Of a stretch of DNA of 64,000 nt, positions 1-12,355 are shown piece after piece. This DNA is from Pseudovirgaria hyperparasitica. Its lineage: Eukaryota > Ascomycota > Dothideomycetes > Acrospermales > Acrospermaceae. Each line of letters starts with the position of its first letter. Within the stretch, counting starts at the first letter, position 1. The stretch lies in assembly GCF_010093815.1 (NCBI RefSeq), contig NW_022985556.1:494513-558512 (forward strand). The letters are read 5' to 3'. A program made the translations under genes and the position numbers. Below the pieces are notes generated by a model. It saw nothing but the letters and a program-made list of their open reading frames with translations, was not told the DNA's origin and did no database searches.

Positions 1-1831
1 TCTCGTCATCGTCGTCTTGTGTGCCGGGAATGGTCTGCATTTCGATAGAGCCTGATACATTGCCTTTCTTGTCCTTGGTAGTGATCTCGTACTTTCCTTG
101 GTTCCAAAGGTCCTTGATTGTGAGCTCACGGGTACGACCAAGCGACTCGATGGCACTGATCCGGTCTAGTGTCTCCTCTAGATACTTGTCGAACCCAGGT
201 TCGGCACAAATCTGGCGGAATGCCATCTGCATGGGAACAGAATCTGATGTCGTTAGAATGCGATGGTATGAGGCGGTATGGCTTGTTATACATACCTGCT
301 CTTACGTTGGCTTTGGAATCTATCGTGAATAGATTTCGATGATCGTAGTCTTGGATGAAATCTGCTCGAGTCATGATCTGTCGCGCTTTAAACAAAGGTA
401 TTTCTGGCAGACGGTGCCCCTTTTGAGGGTCGTAAGCGGCGTCGCCCATCTCCTTTTCTTTGTCTACAAGAGCCTTCGCCAAGACCATTGCGGCCGATGC
501 ATATTTCTGTTGGTCCATGACATCGTCGTCCATCTCCTCACCCAGTATCCAGCACTGATTGAGGAACCATGTTTTCTCCGCCTCACAAATCTTCTCGGCC
601 ATGTCCACCATATCGTCTCGCTTGGCAATACGGTTTAGATATGTCAGGCGGCCACCTACCAAGTCGTAGACGCGTTCGAGAAGCTCTTCCGGAGGATCCT
701 GGCCACGATAGCGGACACGGTAACTTCTCAGAGCTTGAAGAGCCTGGTCCTTTGGCAGATCCTTGATAGGATGGATCTCCATGCGGGTAGCATTCTGCTT
801 TAGCCGCTCGTAGACCCAGTAGTCGTCGCTGTTGAAGACGACAGTTGCCAGACTCGCCGCAGCCCATTGCTCTGCACGCTGTTGGATCAATTCAAGAAGA
901 TCCTTGCCGTCTTCGTCGTCGCGTAATAGATGTGCACTGTTGATGATCAGCACCAAAGGATTTTTGCCCGACTTGCGACGTTTCAGGGCCACTTTTTCTA
1001 GCTTGTTAAAGGCGCGTTCGATATCCAGCAGTGCCGAGGCATCGCGGGGTCCACGTATGGAGAAGAGAGATCCGATGTTGTCTTCATGGTATTCAAAGTC
1101 GAGGGCCTTGCCCAGCCGGACCCGGAAGATCTCAAGATCTGCATGAGCGTCGAACATCGCGACGCCTTCGCCGTCAATCTTGCGCATAGCTTCTATGAGT
1201 GCAGACGACTTTCCTGTGCCTTTCTCACCAATGAGAAGATGATACTGGCCATGCGTTCTACCCGAGACGATGTCGTCGATCTTGGTTTGCTCTGTTCTAG
1301 GAATCCAGTGTTCGACAGTCTCAACCTCGCTTTGAACGCCGCCATTGAATTGCTTACTGCGAGCCGCAAGATCCAGCACGGGATCACCAGGCTCGAACGC
1401 ATTCTCCATCTTGCTGAGAACATGTGACTTGTAGTACCGTGTGTATGAAAAGCCCACCAGACTATGGCATGATCAGTGAACCTGGTGATAATTTTGGAAT
1501 ACAAGATCACGTGTAGGCATACGCACCCTAAGATCAAGATACTGGCAGCAGTTGTAGCTGCGGATTCAAACATCTTGAATGATGTTCCACGCCAGTCATG
1601 CCCGCGACCGTGGTCACCTGCTGTGGCTTGCTCGACGGCATCGTCAACAGGCTGAGTCTGTGGTGCTGGACTAGGAGGTCCCGACTGGCCGGTCAAAGAG
1701 CGCGTATGTTGTTGTGAGGTGAAAGTTGCGGACACTGGTCTTGATAGTTGATATGATGGGCGACAGGATTGAGCTTTCGTTCTACGACCAGCGCAAGAAG
1801 TCAATTGACGACGCACGCCATGCGCGAACAT
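1..1831 (-). CDS. Mitochondrial membrane P-loop ATPase with C-terminal winged helix (3' end off window)
   Basis: Partial gene; exons 1831-1527, 1461-296 and 243-<1, with introns 1462-1526 and 244-295 (GTGCGT and GTATGT donors). The joined protein has a basic, Ser/Arg-rich N-terminus that looks like a mitochondrial presequence, then one hydrophobic stretch at about residues 90-106, which becomes continuous only when exons 1 and 2 are joined. A Walker A motif GEKGTGKSS lies near residues 180-188, followed by a hydrophobic Walker B-like strand (PLVLIINSAH) and sensor-like segments typical of AAA/STAND ATPases. The third exon reads on as a helical, acidic segment reaching the window edge. Fungal proteins of this type carry an AAA-type NTPase followed by a winged-helix domain; their molecular role is poorly known. 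I infer an inner-membrane or matrix location. The start ATG at 1831 is the first in frame that provides the presequence. Confidence 0.72.
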
Positions 1832-2725
1832 CTCCCGCGCTCGCGCTGGACGATGGACGGTTCGTACACTCGCAAAGATAGGACTCGAAATACGAATATG
1901 TGAGGGTGAGGATATATGGTCGCGTGACGCGTGATAAGGTGGTTGGTACTCGCTACTCGCGTGTGGACTGGCGCGTCAAGCTCCAGGGTGGCAGAACGGA
2001 ACTGGGAGCTGTCAAACTCGACGGTAATGTTTGCGCATGAACACGGACCGTAACTTAAAGCGACCAATGATGGGAAATCTGATGAGATAGAATGGATCGT
2101 GACGAGGTTCTAGGGAAGAAGTCCTTGTAGAAGCGTGAAGACAGCTAATTACGCCGCAACGGCTCGTGCCTTTCGGGGGGCAATGTCATGGGCATGCTGG
2201 CTACAGTCCTCTCATTCTGTGCCTATGTTGCCAAGAATGCCGGACAGCAATCGACATGATTCCTTTGTGGCGTATTAATAGGTGATACACGACGACGAGA
2301 AAGACGTTTGTAGTTGAAACAAAGGGACGACAGCACATAAGGCTGAGCGGGTCATCATGCATAGCCAGTCCATCTGATGATAGAATCCCCCAAGAATCCC
2401 CCAATCCGTATCCCCGTTTCAAGCCGCCCATGTTCATGCGGGCGCCGCCGCCAACAGAGCGACTTCTGGCAAAACGAAGCTACTGCAGCCGCTTGCGCTC
2501 GGACCTACTCATCCATGACACCGGACTGAGAGAGCTCGAAAAGTTTTTGCCCGCTTCCATCAAGCTATTCATTCCGTGACAGTCTTCTCAATTGCACCCT
2601 CTTAATTGATGATTTGTATACTACTACTATCTATTATTTCTTAGTTTGAGACCTTTTACTTCCCCCCTGGCTGCATTTGGTCGTAATTCGCTGCCTGCAT
2701 CCTACCTGACACAGCTATCCTCACC

Positions 2726-5700
2726 ATGGCTGCTATCGACACTAATGACGCTTCGACATCTCGTATGCCTCCCATCTATCCAACCGCGGATGACTCCTTT
2801 GACAACGGATGTCTTCTTCGTTTGAAACATGCTAACGATGTGTTATACTAGAGACCGTCCCAGCATCCGACGGTGATAGCAAACAGAATGGCGAGCGGGC
2901 CGATGGAGACCAGAATGGCGACAATGCCCAGAATGGCGCACAAGAAGAGAGTCAGTCAATGACTATTACGTCAATAGTCCATCTCCAAACTGACTGGTAT
3001 ATCAGACTACTTCGAGGTCACCATTCACCTGCCGCATAAGCCAACCAAAATACAAATTATGGTGCGTGTCCACTCTGTCCCTGAGCACGCTTGGTCTAAT
3101 GCAAAATAGCTTTCCACCTCCGAACAGGTACAAGATTTGAGACAGACCATCATCGAACAGCCGAATACTCTGCAATACTCTTGCTTCCACTTGGAGCATA
3201 ATGGTACACGAATCAACGATTTCGTCGAGCTGTCCGAGGTCTCGGGACTGAAGACCGATCCGAACCTCAAACTCGTCGAGGATCCATATACCGAGAAAGA
3301 GGCGCGTTTTCACGTCATCAGGATACGAGAGCTTATCGGTGCTGCCGGAGATCGTATTGATTCTATACATGGAGTCATGTCTGGACTTTCTGTTCATGAC
3401 GACATCGCTCAGAACGAAGTCCTGACGCCAGTGACCAATGGCTCAGCGGATGGGGCAAAGCTTCCCAATATCTCGGCGTACGACTTCAATGCTCCGGCAT
3501 CGTTGAAGACCATTATACCATCACCACGTTCACCGCCGCCCAAGACTGTCAAGAACGTGTCCGTCTCACCCTGGAACCCTCCTCCGTACCACCTCCGCTC
3601 CAAAGGACACCTCCTATATTTACAGGTTACAAATAACGAGGGTGAACAACATCAAATTACCGCACATGTTGGAGGATTCTTCGTGAACAAATCCTCAAGC
3701 AACAAGTTTGATCCATCTCCCAGGGCCGCCCCCAAGGACTTCTCGGCGCACTCGCTCTTGACGTTGCTGTCAAAGATTTCACCATCGTTTGACACCTCCT
3801 TTACATCGCTTCAAGAACATAATAGTGAACGTGAGATGCTTTCTTACCTACCATTGCCAAATGCCATGCCCGCCAACCCATGGCTCGTGCCTGCACCCAC
3901 TGCTGAGGCTCTTGCGCACTCGGCAGACATTACGCGAACACAGGAAACCTATCTCATCGCAGGCGTTGATAATACTGACTCTCTAAGAGACTGGAATGAA
4001 GAGTTTCAGTCCACGAGAGAAATGCCAAAAGATACTGTGCAAGACCGTGTGTTCAGGGAACGTCTGACATCAAAACTCTTTGCCGATTACAACGAGGCTG
4101 CCACCCGAGGCGCACTGTTGGTAGCGCGTGGGGAAGTTCAGCCCTTGAATCCTACAGAAGCCAAGGATGCGCAGATCTTTGTATACAACAACATCTTCTT
4201 TTCTTTCGGTGCTGATGGTGTCGGAACCTTTACAACCGACGGTGGCGACGAGGCTGCACGTGTCGCTACTGGAAAAGACGTAGCTGGTGTCCGTGCAGTC
4301 AACAATCTCGATATCGACGGCCTATTTACGCCTGGTACAGTGATAGTGGACTACATGGGAAAACGAATTGTATGTCAGAGCATTGTTCCTGGTATATTCA
4401 AGCAGCGAGAGCCGGGAGAGCATCAAATCGATTACGGTGGTGTTGAAGGAAAGGACATTGTCGCAGTGCACGAGTCGTTTGTGCCACTATTTGAAAAAGT
4501 CTCAAAGGCATTAAAGGTCAAGAAGCACCCTGTCTGGGACAAAGAATTAGTGCGACACGAACTGGAGGGCAGTGTTGAGACCAAGGGTCTCATTGGAACA
4601 GATGCCAGAAAATACGCCCTCGATTTGTATCGCATAACGCCTATCGACGTTGACTGGATTGAGCAACACTGGAGTGAAAGATCAAAAGAAGGCGAAATCC
4701 AAGATCAGGAAAAGGACTACCCCCATCGTATGGCTGTCTTGCGTCCAGAGCTAGTCGAATCCTACGGTCGCGTCAAGCTGTCTAAATTCGTGGAGAAGAA
4801 GAGAGACGAACTGAGGAACAAGCCTACCGAAAAAGAGACTGCCCCAGAATCTGAAACCGCAACCGAAACTGAAGGCGGTCAAGTGGAGAAAAAAGACAAG
4901 CCCGAGGAAAAACTCCAGGAGCGTATCGATATCAGCGACTTTCAGTTTGCATTGAACCCAGACGTGTTTTGTGGCCAGGCACCTCAGTCTGAAGAGGATA
5001 AAGCAGAATGGGCACTCGACGAAGCTGAGGTCAGGTCTGCTTGTAACCATCTTCTGAATGAAGTCATCCCGGGCTTGATCAAAGAACTCCAAGATGGCGA
5101 AGTCGGCTTTCCCATGGATGGACAGTCGTTGAGTGCGCTGTTGCACAAGCGTGGTATCAACATCCGCTATCTTGGTAAGCTGGCGTCGTCGGCAGACAAG
5201 GAAGATTCCCGTCTTCAGGCCTTGAAGCTGCTTGTAGTACAAGAGATGATTGCTCGTGGCTTCAAGCATGTCGCCAACCGGCTGCTGCGTAATGTTGCTT
5301 CGCCGTGCGCCACAGCGTGCCTTGCACACCTACTGAACTGCGCAATTGGAACAGGTCTCAATGCGAACCCACACGCCGAGACTGATCCCTCCCTCAAATC
5401 TATTTATTCTGACGCTGACTTCAGTTACGAAGCTTATACGCCAGAAAGACTTCAAACTGAAATTATCAAAGAGATTTCCACTCGATTCCGCTACAATCTC
5501 GGTGACTCTTGGATAGATTCGGGCAAACATCTTCAAGTGCTTCGTGAAATAGCTCTCAAGATGGGTTTGCAGTTGGAAGCCAAAGACTATGCTTTCGCCC
5601 CTGTTGCCAAAACTGCTTCGCCAGAGCTTACCAACGGTCACACCAACGGTACAAGCAAGAAGAAGAAGAAGGGCGGTGATACTTCATCCCCAACCCGCGC

Positions 5701-6730
5701 TTCGGCTCAGGTTGGCCCGGCTCAGACTTTCCGACCCGATGACATTCTAAATGTGGTTCCCGTAATCAAGGAAGCATCACCCAAGAGCGTCTTGGCTGAG
5801 GAGGCTCTGGAAGCCGGTCGTGTGTCGCTAGCCTCCGATCAGAAGGAGCTTGGACGAGAGCTCTTGCTCGAATCCCTATCACTTCACGAGACAATCTATG
5901 GTCCTCTCCACCCTGAAGTTGCGAGATTGTACCACCAGTTGTCTAATCTTTTGTACACATTAGACGAGAAGGCGCCTGCCGTCGAACTTGCACACAAGGC
6001 AGTGGTTGTTTCGGAGCGCACCTTAGGTGTTGACCACGCCGAGACTGTTCTGAACTACCTGAATCTAGGCTTGTTCGAACATTGGAGCGGAAACACCAAA
6101 GCTGCTCTGACATATGTGCTTCATGCGCTCAATTTATGGAAGATCATCTACGGTCCAAAGCATCCTGACTCTGTAACCACCATCAATAACGCTGCAGTTA
6201 TGCTTCAAACATCCAAGATGTATCATGAGTCACGACTTTGGTTCGAGGAGTCGCTCGCCATCTGCGAAGAGGTATCAGGCAAGCAGTCGATCAATGCAGC
6301 GACTCTACTGTTCCAGCTGTCGCAAGCCCTTGCTCTCGACAAGGACATGCACCAAGCAGTCAACAAGATGCGTGATTCATACAACATCTTCAACAACGTA
6401 CTGGGTGCCGAAGATCGTAACACAAAAGAGGCCGAGTCATGGCTTAGCCAGCTTACGTCGAATGCCGTTGCGCATGCCAAACATGCGAAAGACTTGCAGG
6501 AGAGAAAGATCAGACGCGTCCATATCGGCGGCGCCATGCGGCCTCAGCCTCAAGTCGGACAGACATCTGACGCCGCGTCCAATATCGCGACCCCCGGTCG
6601 GACGACTGGGAACCTCGATCAGCGTAGCATCGAGGAGCTTCTCAAATATATCGAGGGCGACAGTCCCAAGAAGACGCCGAAGAAGCGGGCTGCCAACCCA
6701 AAGCGACGCGCGCAGCAATCCACCGCATAG
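2726..6730 (+). CDS. CLU1: Clustered mitochondria protein CLU1/CluA (eIF3-associated)
   Basis: Four exons: 2726-2762, 2852-2950, 3006-3061 and 3110-6730, giving about 1270 residues, the normal size for fungal CluA. Phases 1/1/0 agree, and the joins rebuild the conserved N-terminal ubiquitin-like segment (IHLPHKPTKIQIMLSTSEQ), which the last exon alone lacks. Domains in order: CLU-N, the central CLU domain (around residues 330-600), an acidic/lysine linker, the eIF3 p135-like domain (around 630-870), a KKKKKGG spacer, then TPR repeats (around 920-1130) with repeated 'LGxxHPE/D' units, and a basic C-terminal tail. CLU proteins bind mRNAs of nuclear-encoded mitochondrial proteins in the cytosol; loss makes mitochondria cluster. 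The upstream leader (about 2580-2725) is CT-rich. Nothing in the sequence suggests decay. Confidence 0.95.
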
Positions 6731-7371
6731 TCACTTGCAAACTCAACGGCCGAACCATTCTTATTCTTCCTGTATAATACTACGCATCTTGTTTCGCATC
6801 ACCCGTACATACACCTCGTCTCCAATCCTCAGCTGCGTTGTGGCGCTGTCACGCTCCATAGTGTAATTGGGCGCTTGTCCGTAAGCGTGCCCTTCCTCGT
6901 CTTGCCGACTCTTCGATATTGTCACATCTGGTCTCGTCGGTGCCAAAAAATTCTTTACATTGTTAGCGGATACGTGGAATATGTCTGAGTAGCTTGTACT
7001 TCTACCATCGATGGCAAACGTGTTGTGGAATAGATGGAAATGATTGAATCTCTACTACCTTGTATGTTACTCGTCTACGTCATTTCGTGATAGAACCTTG
7101 GGACCTTCGCCCGGAAGGAGAGCGCCGGAATCTCTCGCATCGCGCGTAAGGGTCCTGATTTCTATTTTCACTTTTGGGTATTAATACTACTCTTCCGTCC
7201 TCTCCCACTCTCGTTCAACTATCTTTCCACCACTTCGTTGCTGCGTACTCGTAAGCAACTACAATTACACCAATACACGACTCTGGGCAAGTACTAAACA
7301 AGATAGAGACCTCCCGACGAATTCATCACCATAATAACACAACAATTTCAAAACCACAACAACACGCCAAA
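6731..7371. other. Intergenic, CLU1 3' side and upstream of the next gene
   Basis: No gene seen. The right half is pyrimidine- and CA-rich, as in the leader of the gene starting at 7372. There is a TATTAATAC stretch near 7180 but no convincing TATA box. Confidence 0.5.
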
Positions 7372-8124
7372 ATGTCCTCCCCACACGTCTCCTTCGACGA
7401 AGACTCCCTCCTCATCCCCCGACCCTTCACCTCCTCCAACATTAACACCGTCAACTCCCCAGCCCATCTCTCCCCCATCCCATCATCTGCCTCCTCTGCC
7501 TCCCCGTCCTACGGCGCCCTCCGCACCGCCACCCACGCCCACGAGCCTCCTCACCACCAACACGGCACCTCCACCCTCTCCCACCAAAGCATCTACGACC
7601 GCGCCGCCATGCTCGCCGAACAACGCTCTCCAACCCCCCGCCGCGATTCTACATCTACGTATCACACCGCTTGCAGCGAGCCCCCGGTACTTCCATTGTC
7701 GCTGTCGCAAGTCACGCATTCTCCTCCTCGGTCTCGTCTGGACGCTATTCCACAAGAAGCACATACACAGAGACAAAAAGTCCAAAGACAAGAAACCCAA
7801 GAGTCCCAAGACGCCCAAGAGTCCCAAGCAATGCACAAGGCACAACTTGAAACGCGCGCGCTGCTGCGCTGCTTGTTGCCGCCGTCTGAGCGCCGCGGGA
7901 GTCGGGTTGCGTGCTGGCCGCATGAAGTTGCGGATTTGGAAAGGCAGAGGGGTGCTGGGGATGGGAGGCGGATGCAGCGGGTGGGCTGCTGGGGGGTTGT
8001 GGTGGGTGTAGCGAGGGCGGTGGCGGTGGGCGTGCTGGTGCTGGTGCTGTTGGCTGTTGGGCTGGGGGTTGGGGTTTTTGGGGGAGGGGGGCGTTGGAGG
8101 GGGAGAGGGCATGGGGGTGGGTAG
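7372..8124 (+). CDS. Hypothetical low-complexity protein with C-terminal membrane segment
   Basis: I do not recognise the family. A single-exon reading of 250 residues opens with a good ATG (CCAAAATGTCC). The N-terminal half is Ser/Pro/His/Thr-rich and probably disordered. A Gln/Glu stretch (around residues 128-160) carries imperfect QESQ/QETQ repeats. One strongly hydrophobic stretch of Val/Leu/Ala/Gly sits near residues 205-235, followed by a short Gly/Arg tail; this order suggests a tail-anchored or single-pass membrane protein. The sense strand is C-rich at first and then abruptly G-rich from about 7870, and the last 60 nt are nearly pure G runs. The true 3' end could therefore be altered by an intron I cannot see. 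A long antisense frame covers the same interval and is treated as a composition artefact. Confidence 0.5.
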   Translation: MSSPHVSFDEDSLLIPRPFTSSNINTVNSPAHLSPIPSSASSASPSYGALRTATHAHEPPHHQHGTSTLSHQSIYDRAAMLAEQRSPTPRRDSTSTYHTACSEPPVLPLSLSQVTHSPPRSRLDAIPQEAHTQRQKVQRQETQESQDAQESQAMHKAQLETRALLRCLLPPSERRGSRVACWPHEVADLERQRGAGDGRRMQRVGCWGVVVGVARAVAVGVLVLVLLAVGLGVGVFGGGGRWRGRGHGGG

Positions 8125-8590
8125 TGAGGGGGTAAGCGAGGGGATTGAGGAAAGGAGAAGAGGGAGGGAGAAGGGGAGGAGGAGGAGGACAACGAAAAGG
8201 GGAATGAGGACGAGGATATGCAAGGGGATCACACAGACGAAAACACGAACGACTGAATCACCACATCCTACACACCCCAACCAGTAAATATCCCAGCCTA
8301 TAATCTGATTCCCATTCCTCTTCAAAAAATTATGAAAACTCGAGACAAAGAGCCTGCTTCACCACACCATCATTCATCCCGCCCTAACAACAACAACTAT
8401 ACATCCCCCAAAGCCCTACGGCGGCAGTGACCGGGGGCACATCAAGTATCCTCCCCACCACCACCAGGGCTTTTCGCTTTCCTCTCCTCCTGAATCGCCA
8501 GAGCTGCAGACGTTATTCTGTGTCTTTGGACTGTTTGGACTGTAGGGTGGATGCTGTTGGTTCTTCTGCTATGCTGACGTCTAAGATTTG

Positions 8591-8600
8591 NNNNNNNNNN
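8591..8600. other. Assembly gap (10 N)
   Basis: Ten consecutive N in the record. True length unknown; any reading frame across it is meaningless. Confidence 0.99.
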
Positions 8601-9044
8601 GACTTGGATCTAGACTTGGTAGGTTGTAGAGAAGGTGGTGGTGGTGTTGTTGCTCGACATTTTCATTGGAGATATATCAAACACAGGCTCAGAAATGGAA
8701 TATAGACTTGATATGCCCACTTCTGTTGAGTAATACTGAGAAGACAAATACCGAAGCGTTGATAAGTGTATTGTAGAATTATAAAATTGTTGTCGTTATA
8801 ATTTTTGCTGATTTCTATCACACCTTCCTCCTCAAGCCTTGTCGTAGAAGAAAGGTATAATCTCACTTTGCATATATGGCAGAGGAGTACTATCTCGCTC
8901 AAAAATAGTTGTAGGCCATGAAGAAGACCTGAAATGACCAGTTCTGGACCACGGCAATACTACCGAACTTCTACTCTGCGATGGGTATCACGTTTCTTGT
9001 CGTAGACTGGACATGCTGACTGATCTGGATAATGTCATTGTGTC

Positions 9045-9134
9045 ACTGTGAACTGGCATCGAACCATTCCTTTTGACGTACACTGCACGCTGTGAACCGA
9101 CATCGAACCATTCCTTTTGACATACACTGCACGC
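9045..9134. repeat. Two tandem copies of a 45-bp unit
   Basis: Copies at 9045-9089 and 9090-9134 share CATCGAACCATTCCTTTTGA and TACACTGCACG. They differ at a few positions, mostly transitions (TGGC/CGAC, ACGT/ACAT). No gene overlaps it. Confidence 0.8.
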
Positions 9135-9717
9135 CATGAACGCTGCTGAAAAAAGCAAAGTCTACAGCATCCAAGCATCCAAGCAATACACGCAGCTATA
9201 GAGAGGTTTACGAGACATTCCGTCGTTCATCGCCCTGAAGCGGAAAAGTTGTCGTAAAATTCTCCGAGTACCACACCATGATCGACAGCGGACTTAGACC
9301 CGGACATGCACATAGGCATATCATCAGATCACGCCTCTGACCCGGTCCATCGCAGTCCCTCGTGTTGGCTCGAGAACGTTGCAAACTCTAGCTTCGCAGT
9401 GAAAGCATTCATCGTGATGCCTTCTTATCACTGTGAGGAGAGTATCTATGTCGCTAGGATATGTGATCAGACTGGCGAATGCTACGGTGCTTCCCGAGGC
9501 TGCTATGTGTATCGGCCATGCTGCAGAAAAAATGAAGACAGTGAGTTGGATAGAGATAAACTTGAAGAAGTAAAGCAGCATGAGCCCCTGGGAACCCCGA
9601 ACATGGAATTGTGAGCCTAGGGTTGATGCCTAAGGCATATATAAGAAAGACTGTCTGGCGACGGCGTTTCAACATCTTGAACCCTATTATCGTTATAGAA
9701 TACATTTATCCTTCTTT

Positions 9718-9729
9718 CGGAGAAGTCCG
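9718..9729. promoter_or_regulatory. Candidate zinc-cluster site CGG-N6-CCG upstream of the P450
   Basis: CGGAGAAGTCCG, an everted CGG pair with 6-bp spacing, 344 bp before the P450 start codon. Zn2Cys6 regulators of the Ppr1/UaY type bind CGG-N6-CCG. A nearly identical motif lies upstream of the GH71 gene at 49309. Binding is inferred from pattern only. Confidence 0.3.
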
Positions 9730-10072
9730 GAGCATTGGAAACACGGTACCGCCTCGCAAACTATACCATGTTTGACCCAGCGCTGCAAGGACTGCACTAA
9801 GTGCACTAAATGATGAACCTCGGCAGCTTTCAAAACAAGCTTTATGCGAGAACTACAATGGATCGACTATGCATACATATAATCGAGCATACGGACCGGA
9901 CCTCCTTTCAAGTCCAGTTCTGTCCGACACGGAATTTAACTAGGTAATCAGTCCGTCCACGATTGAAACATACAACTCCTGTCCAAGCACATGAATGACA
10001 TGCTGAAAAGCAGATAAGGCGTGGTAATTAAGTGAAGATCTCGCCGTGCTCTTCTATATTTAATTACACAAG

Positions 10073-11732
10073 ATGACGACTCGAAATGCGACAGTCTACA
10101 TGACACTTCTGGCCTTCAGCCCTCCAGCAACAACTCTCGCGTGCCATCTCGCAGGTATCAATGTCATATCAGGAACATCCCTAGCGACAAAGACAATATG
10201 CCTGGTTGCGTATGCATTCATCCAATACAGCCTGGTGCTTCCCTACTTCACATCTCCCTTACGACACCTTCCAACGCCCCAAACAGACCGCTTTATCTGG
10301 GGCCATGGCGAAATCATGCTCGACCGGCCACCGGGCGCGAAGCTACTGCGTTGGATGAAGGAGATCCCAAATGACGGCCTGATCACTTTCCGAACGTTCT
10401 TCCATATTGGTCCGATCGTGCTTCTTACTCGACCGGATACGCTGATGCAGGTGCTTAATACGCATTCGTATGACTATGAGAAGCCTGCTCCGGCGCGCAA
10501 GTTTCTACGGAGAGTCCTTGGTGATGGCCTAATCAACGTGGAGGGTAACGAGCATAAGCGGCAACGAAAGACCATAACGCCGGCTTTCACGGGGCGACAT
10601 ATCAAGGATCTCGTGCCCTTGTTCTGGAGTAAATCCCTTATGCTTGGTGATGCAGTCGTAAAGACTGCAGCATCAAATGGAGGCATCATCGAAGTCTCAG
10701 CGCTGGCTTCGCGTGTAACGCTGGACATCATCGGCGCCGCAGGGATAGGCAAGGACTTCTCCACCACGGAAAACGCGGATCATGAGCTTGCGCAGAAATA
10801 CGATATCATCACCGATACCAAGGGCAAAGGAAACCTAGTCCTGTACTTCGCCGTCAACCTTGTCTTCCCGCAATGGCTGATCCGGAAACTGCCGCTGAAA
10901 GCAAACGCACGAGTCGCGAATGCGCTCTTCGATCTGCGCAGGATCAGCAAAGACCTGCTCGCCGAGAAGAACAGAGATATGGAAGAGAAGACTGTCCAGG
11001 AGAAGGACATCATCGCCATCCTCATGCGTTCCGGCGTGTTCAACGACGACGGCCTCACAGACCAACTCCTAACCTTTCTCGCCGCAGGGTAAGTCCCCCC
11101 ACTCATCATCATCAACTATATATACTCACCCACCCCCAAGCCACGAAACAACCGCATCCGCCCTGACATGGGCCACCTACCTCCTCGGCCGCCACCAAGC
11201 CGTCCAAGCCCGCCTCCGCACCGAAGTCCACCAAACCATCCCCGCTCTCGACCCCAACACCCCCGCAACCGCAGACCTAATCGACTCAATGCCCTACCTC
11301 GACGCCGTCTGCAACGAAGTCCTCCGCATCTACCCCACCGTCCCCGTCACCGCGCGCATCGCCGTGCGCCCGACGCAGATCAACAACACCCCGATCCCCA
11401 CCGGCACATCCGTCATGATCTCGCCGTGGGCAACGAACCGCCTGCCCAGTCTGTGGGGCGAGGACGCGGAGGTCTTCCGGCCGGAGCGCTGGCTGGGCGA
11501 GGAGGGCAAGTGGGGCGGGGCGACGAGTGGGTATGCGTTTGTGACGTTTTTGCATGGGCCGAGGAGTTGTATTGGGCAGGGGTTTGCGCGGTATGAGTTG
11601 AAGTGTATGTTGGCGGTGTTGGTGGCGCGGGTGCGGTGGGAGTTGAGGGAGAGGGATGTGGAGCCGATGCCGGAGGGGACGTTGACGATTAAGCCGAAGG
11701 GGGGCATGGAGATTGTTGTTGAGGAGTTGTAG
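10073..11732 (+). CDS. Cytochrome P450 monooxygenase
   Basis: Two exons, 10073-11088 and 11141-11732 (intron GTAAGT...AAG, 52 bp), 535 residues, the usual length for a microsomal fungal P450. The N-terminus is hydrophobic (about residues 8-60), giving an ER membrane anchor. Landmarks: I-helix AAGHETT at about 337-343, completed only by the splice; K-helix ExxR (EVLR); FRPERW; and heme loop FLHGPRSCIGQG with axial Cys482. All catalytic landmarks are intact. The pattern is that of the CYP3/CYP4-like fungal clans; substrate cannot be read from sequence. Neighbours (a secreted glycosidase-like protein and a DUF1772 protein) do not form a complete cluster. The sense strand changes from C-rich to G-rich near 11450, within the second exon. 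Confidence 0.93.
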
Positions 11733-12355
11733 GGGGGAGGTTGGGCCTTGGATGGTCTCTTTGTAGGTTGGAGAAAGGGGATGCTGGAGATTAAGAACCT
11801 CGGGTGCGCAAGTTGCCTCTGGTGAAAAGCTGAGCTGATGGAGTATGCGGCTTGAAAAATTTCGATTGCGACATTGGCAATATTCTGGAAGCCAGATGTT
11901 GGACGATTAGTGATCAATATAAAAAGGGGTACGACACTTATCGCCACCAGCATTGAGTAGATGCAAAACGGTCAAGATATGACCTAGATGAGGATATGTA
12001 TATTATATATGAATATGAATCAGCTAAAAGATTTTCACTATTTTCTGGCAGGAGCTTGCGTACTATATACTCACAAATTGATTGCAGAATTGCAGGTCTG
12101 CTAATAGAGGGTCTAATCTTACCAGCGACTAAATTGCCCACTATGTCAATAATTGAAAAATCGGCACAAGTATATATGTGCTGGAATACGGGTTGCTTGT
12201 TGGTTAAATGGACGTTATTATGATGATATTTTACTGTATAGCCTATACGAACAGAACAAGGGAAACGAGCAGTTAGTTAGAGAGGCGATTTATGGGTGCA
12301 CATCCAGGACAATATATTTCTTTCAACTGTTTCCGTGCGCTGCATGAAAATTCCA
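11733..12355. other. Intergenic, convergent 3' ends
   Basis: Lies between the 3' ends of the P450 (+) and the glycosidase-like gene (-). It is AT-rich around 11980-12260 and likely holds both poly(A) regions. No gene seen. Confidence 0.5.

Larger units (their letters stand above)
8125..10072. other. Gene-poor interval
   Basis: No supportable gene. Short frames (for example 9306-9614, about 100 codons with eight Cys) have no recognisable family and no splice or leader support. The interval holds the N gap, a 45-bp tandem duplication at 9045-9134 and a CGG-N6-CCG palindrome at 9718-9729. Confidence 0.5.

Noticed and set aside
7483-8325. Antisense frame of 280 codons over the gene at 7372
   Set aside because: Composition artefact of C-rich/G-rich DNA; no domain and no ATG context better than the + strand gene.
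9306-9614. Cys-containing frame of about 100 codons
   Set aside because: No signal peptide, no family, no splice or leader support; a gene-poor interval.
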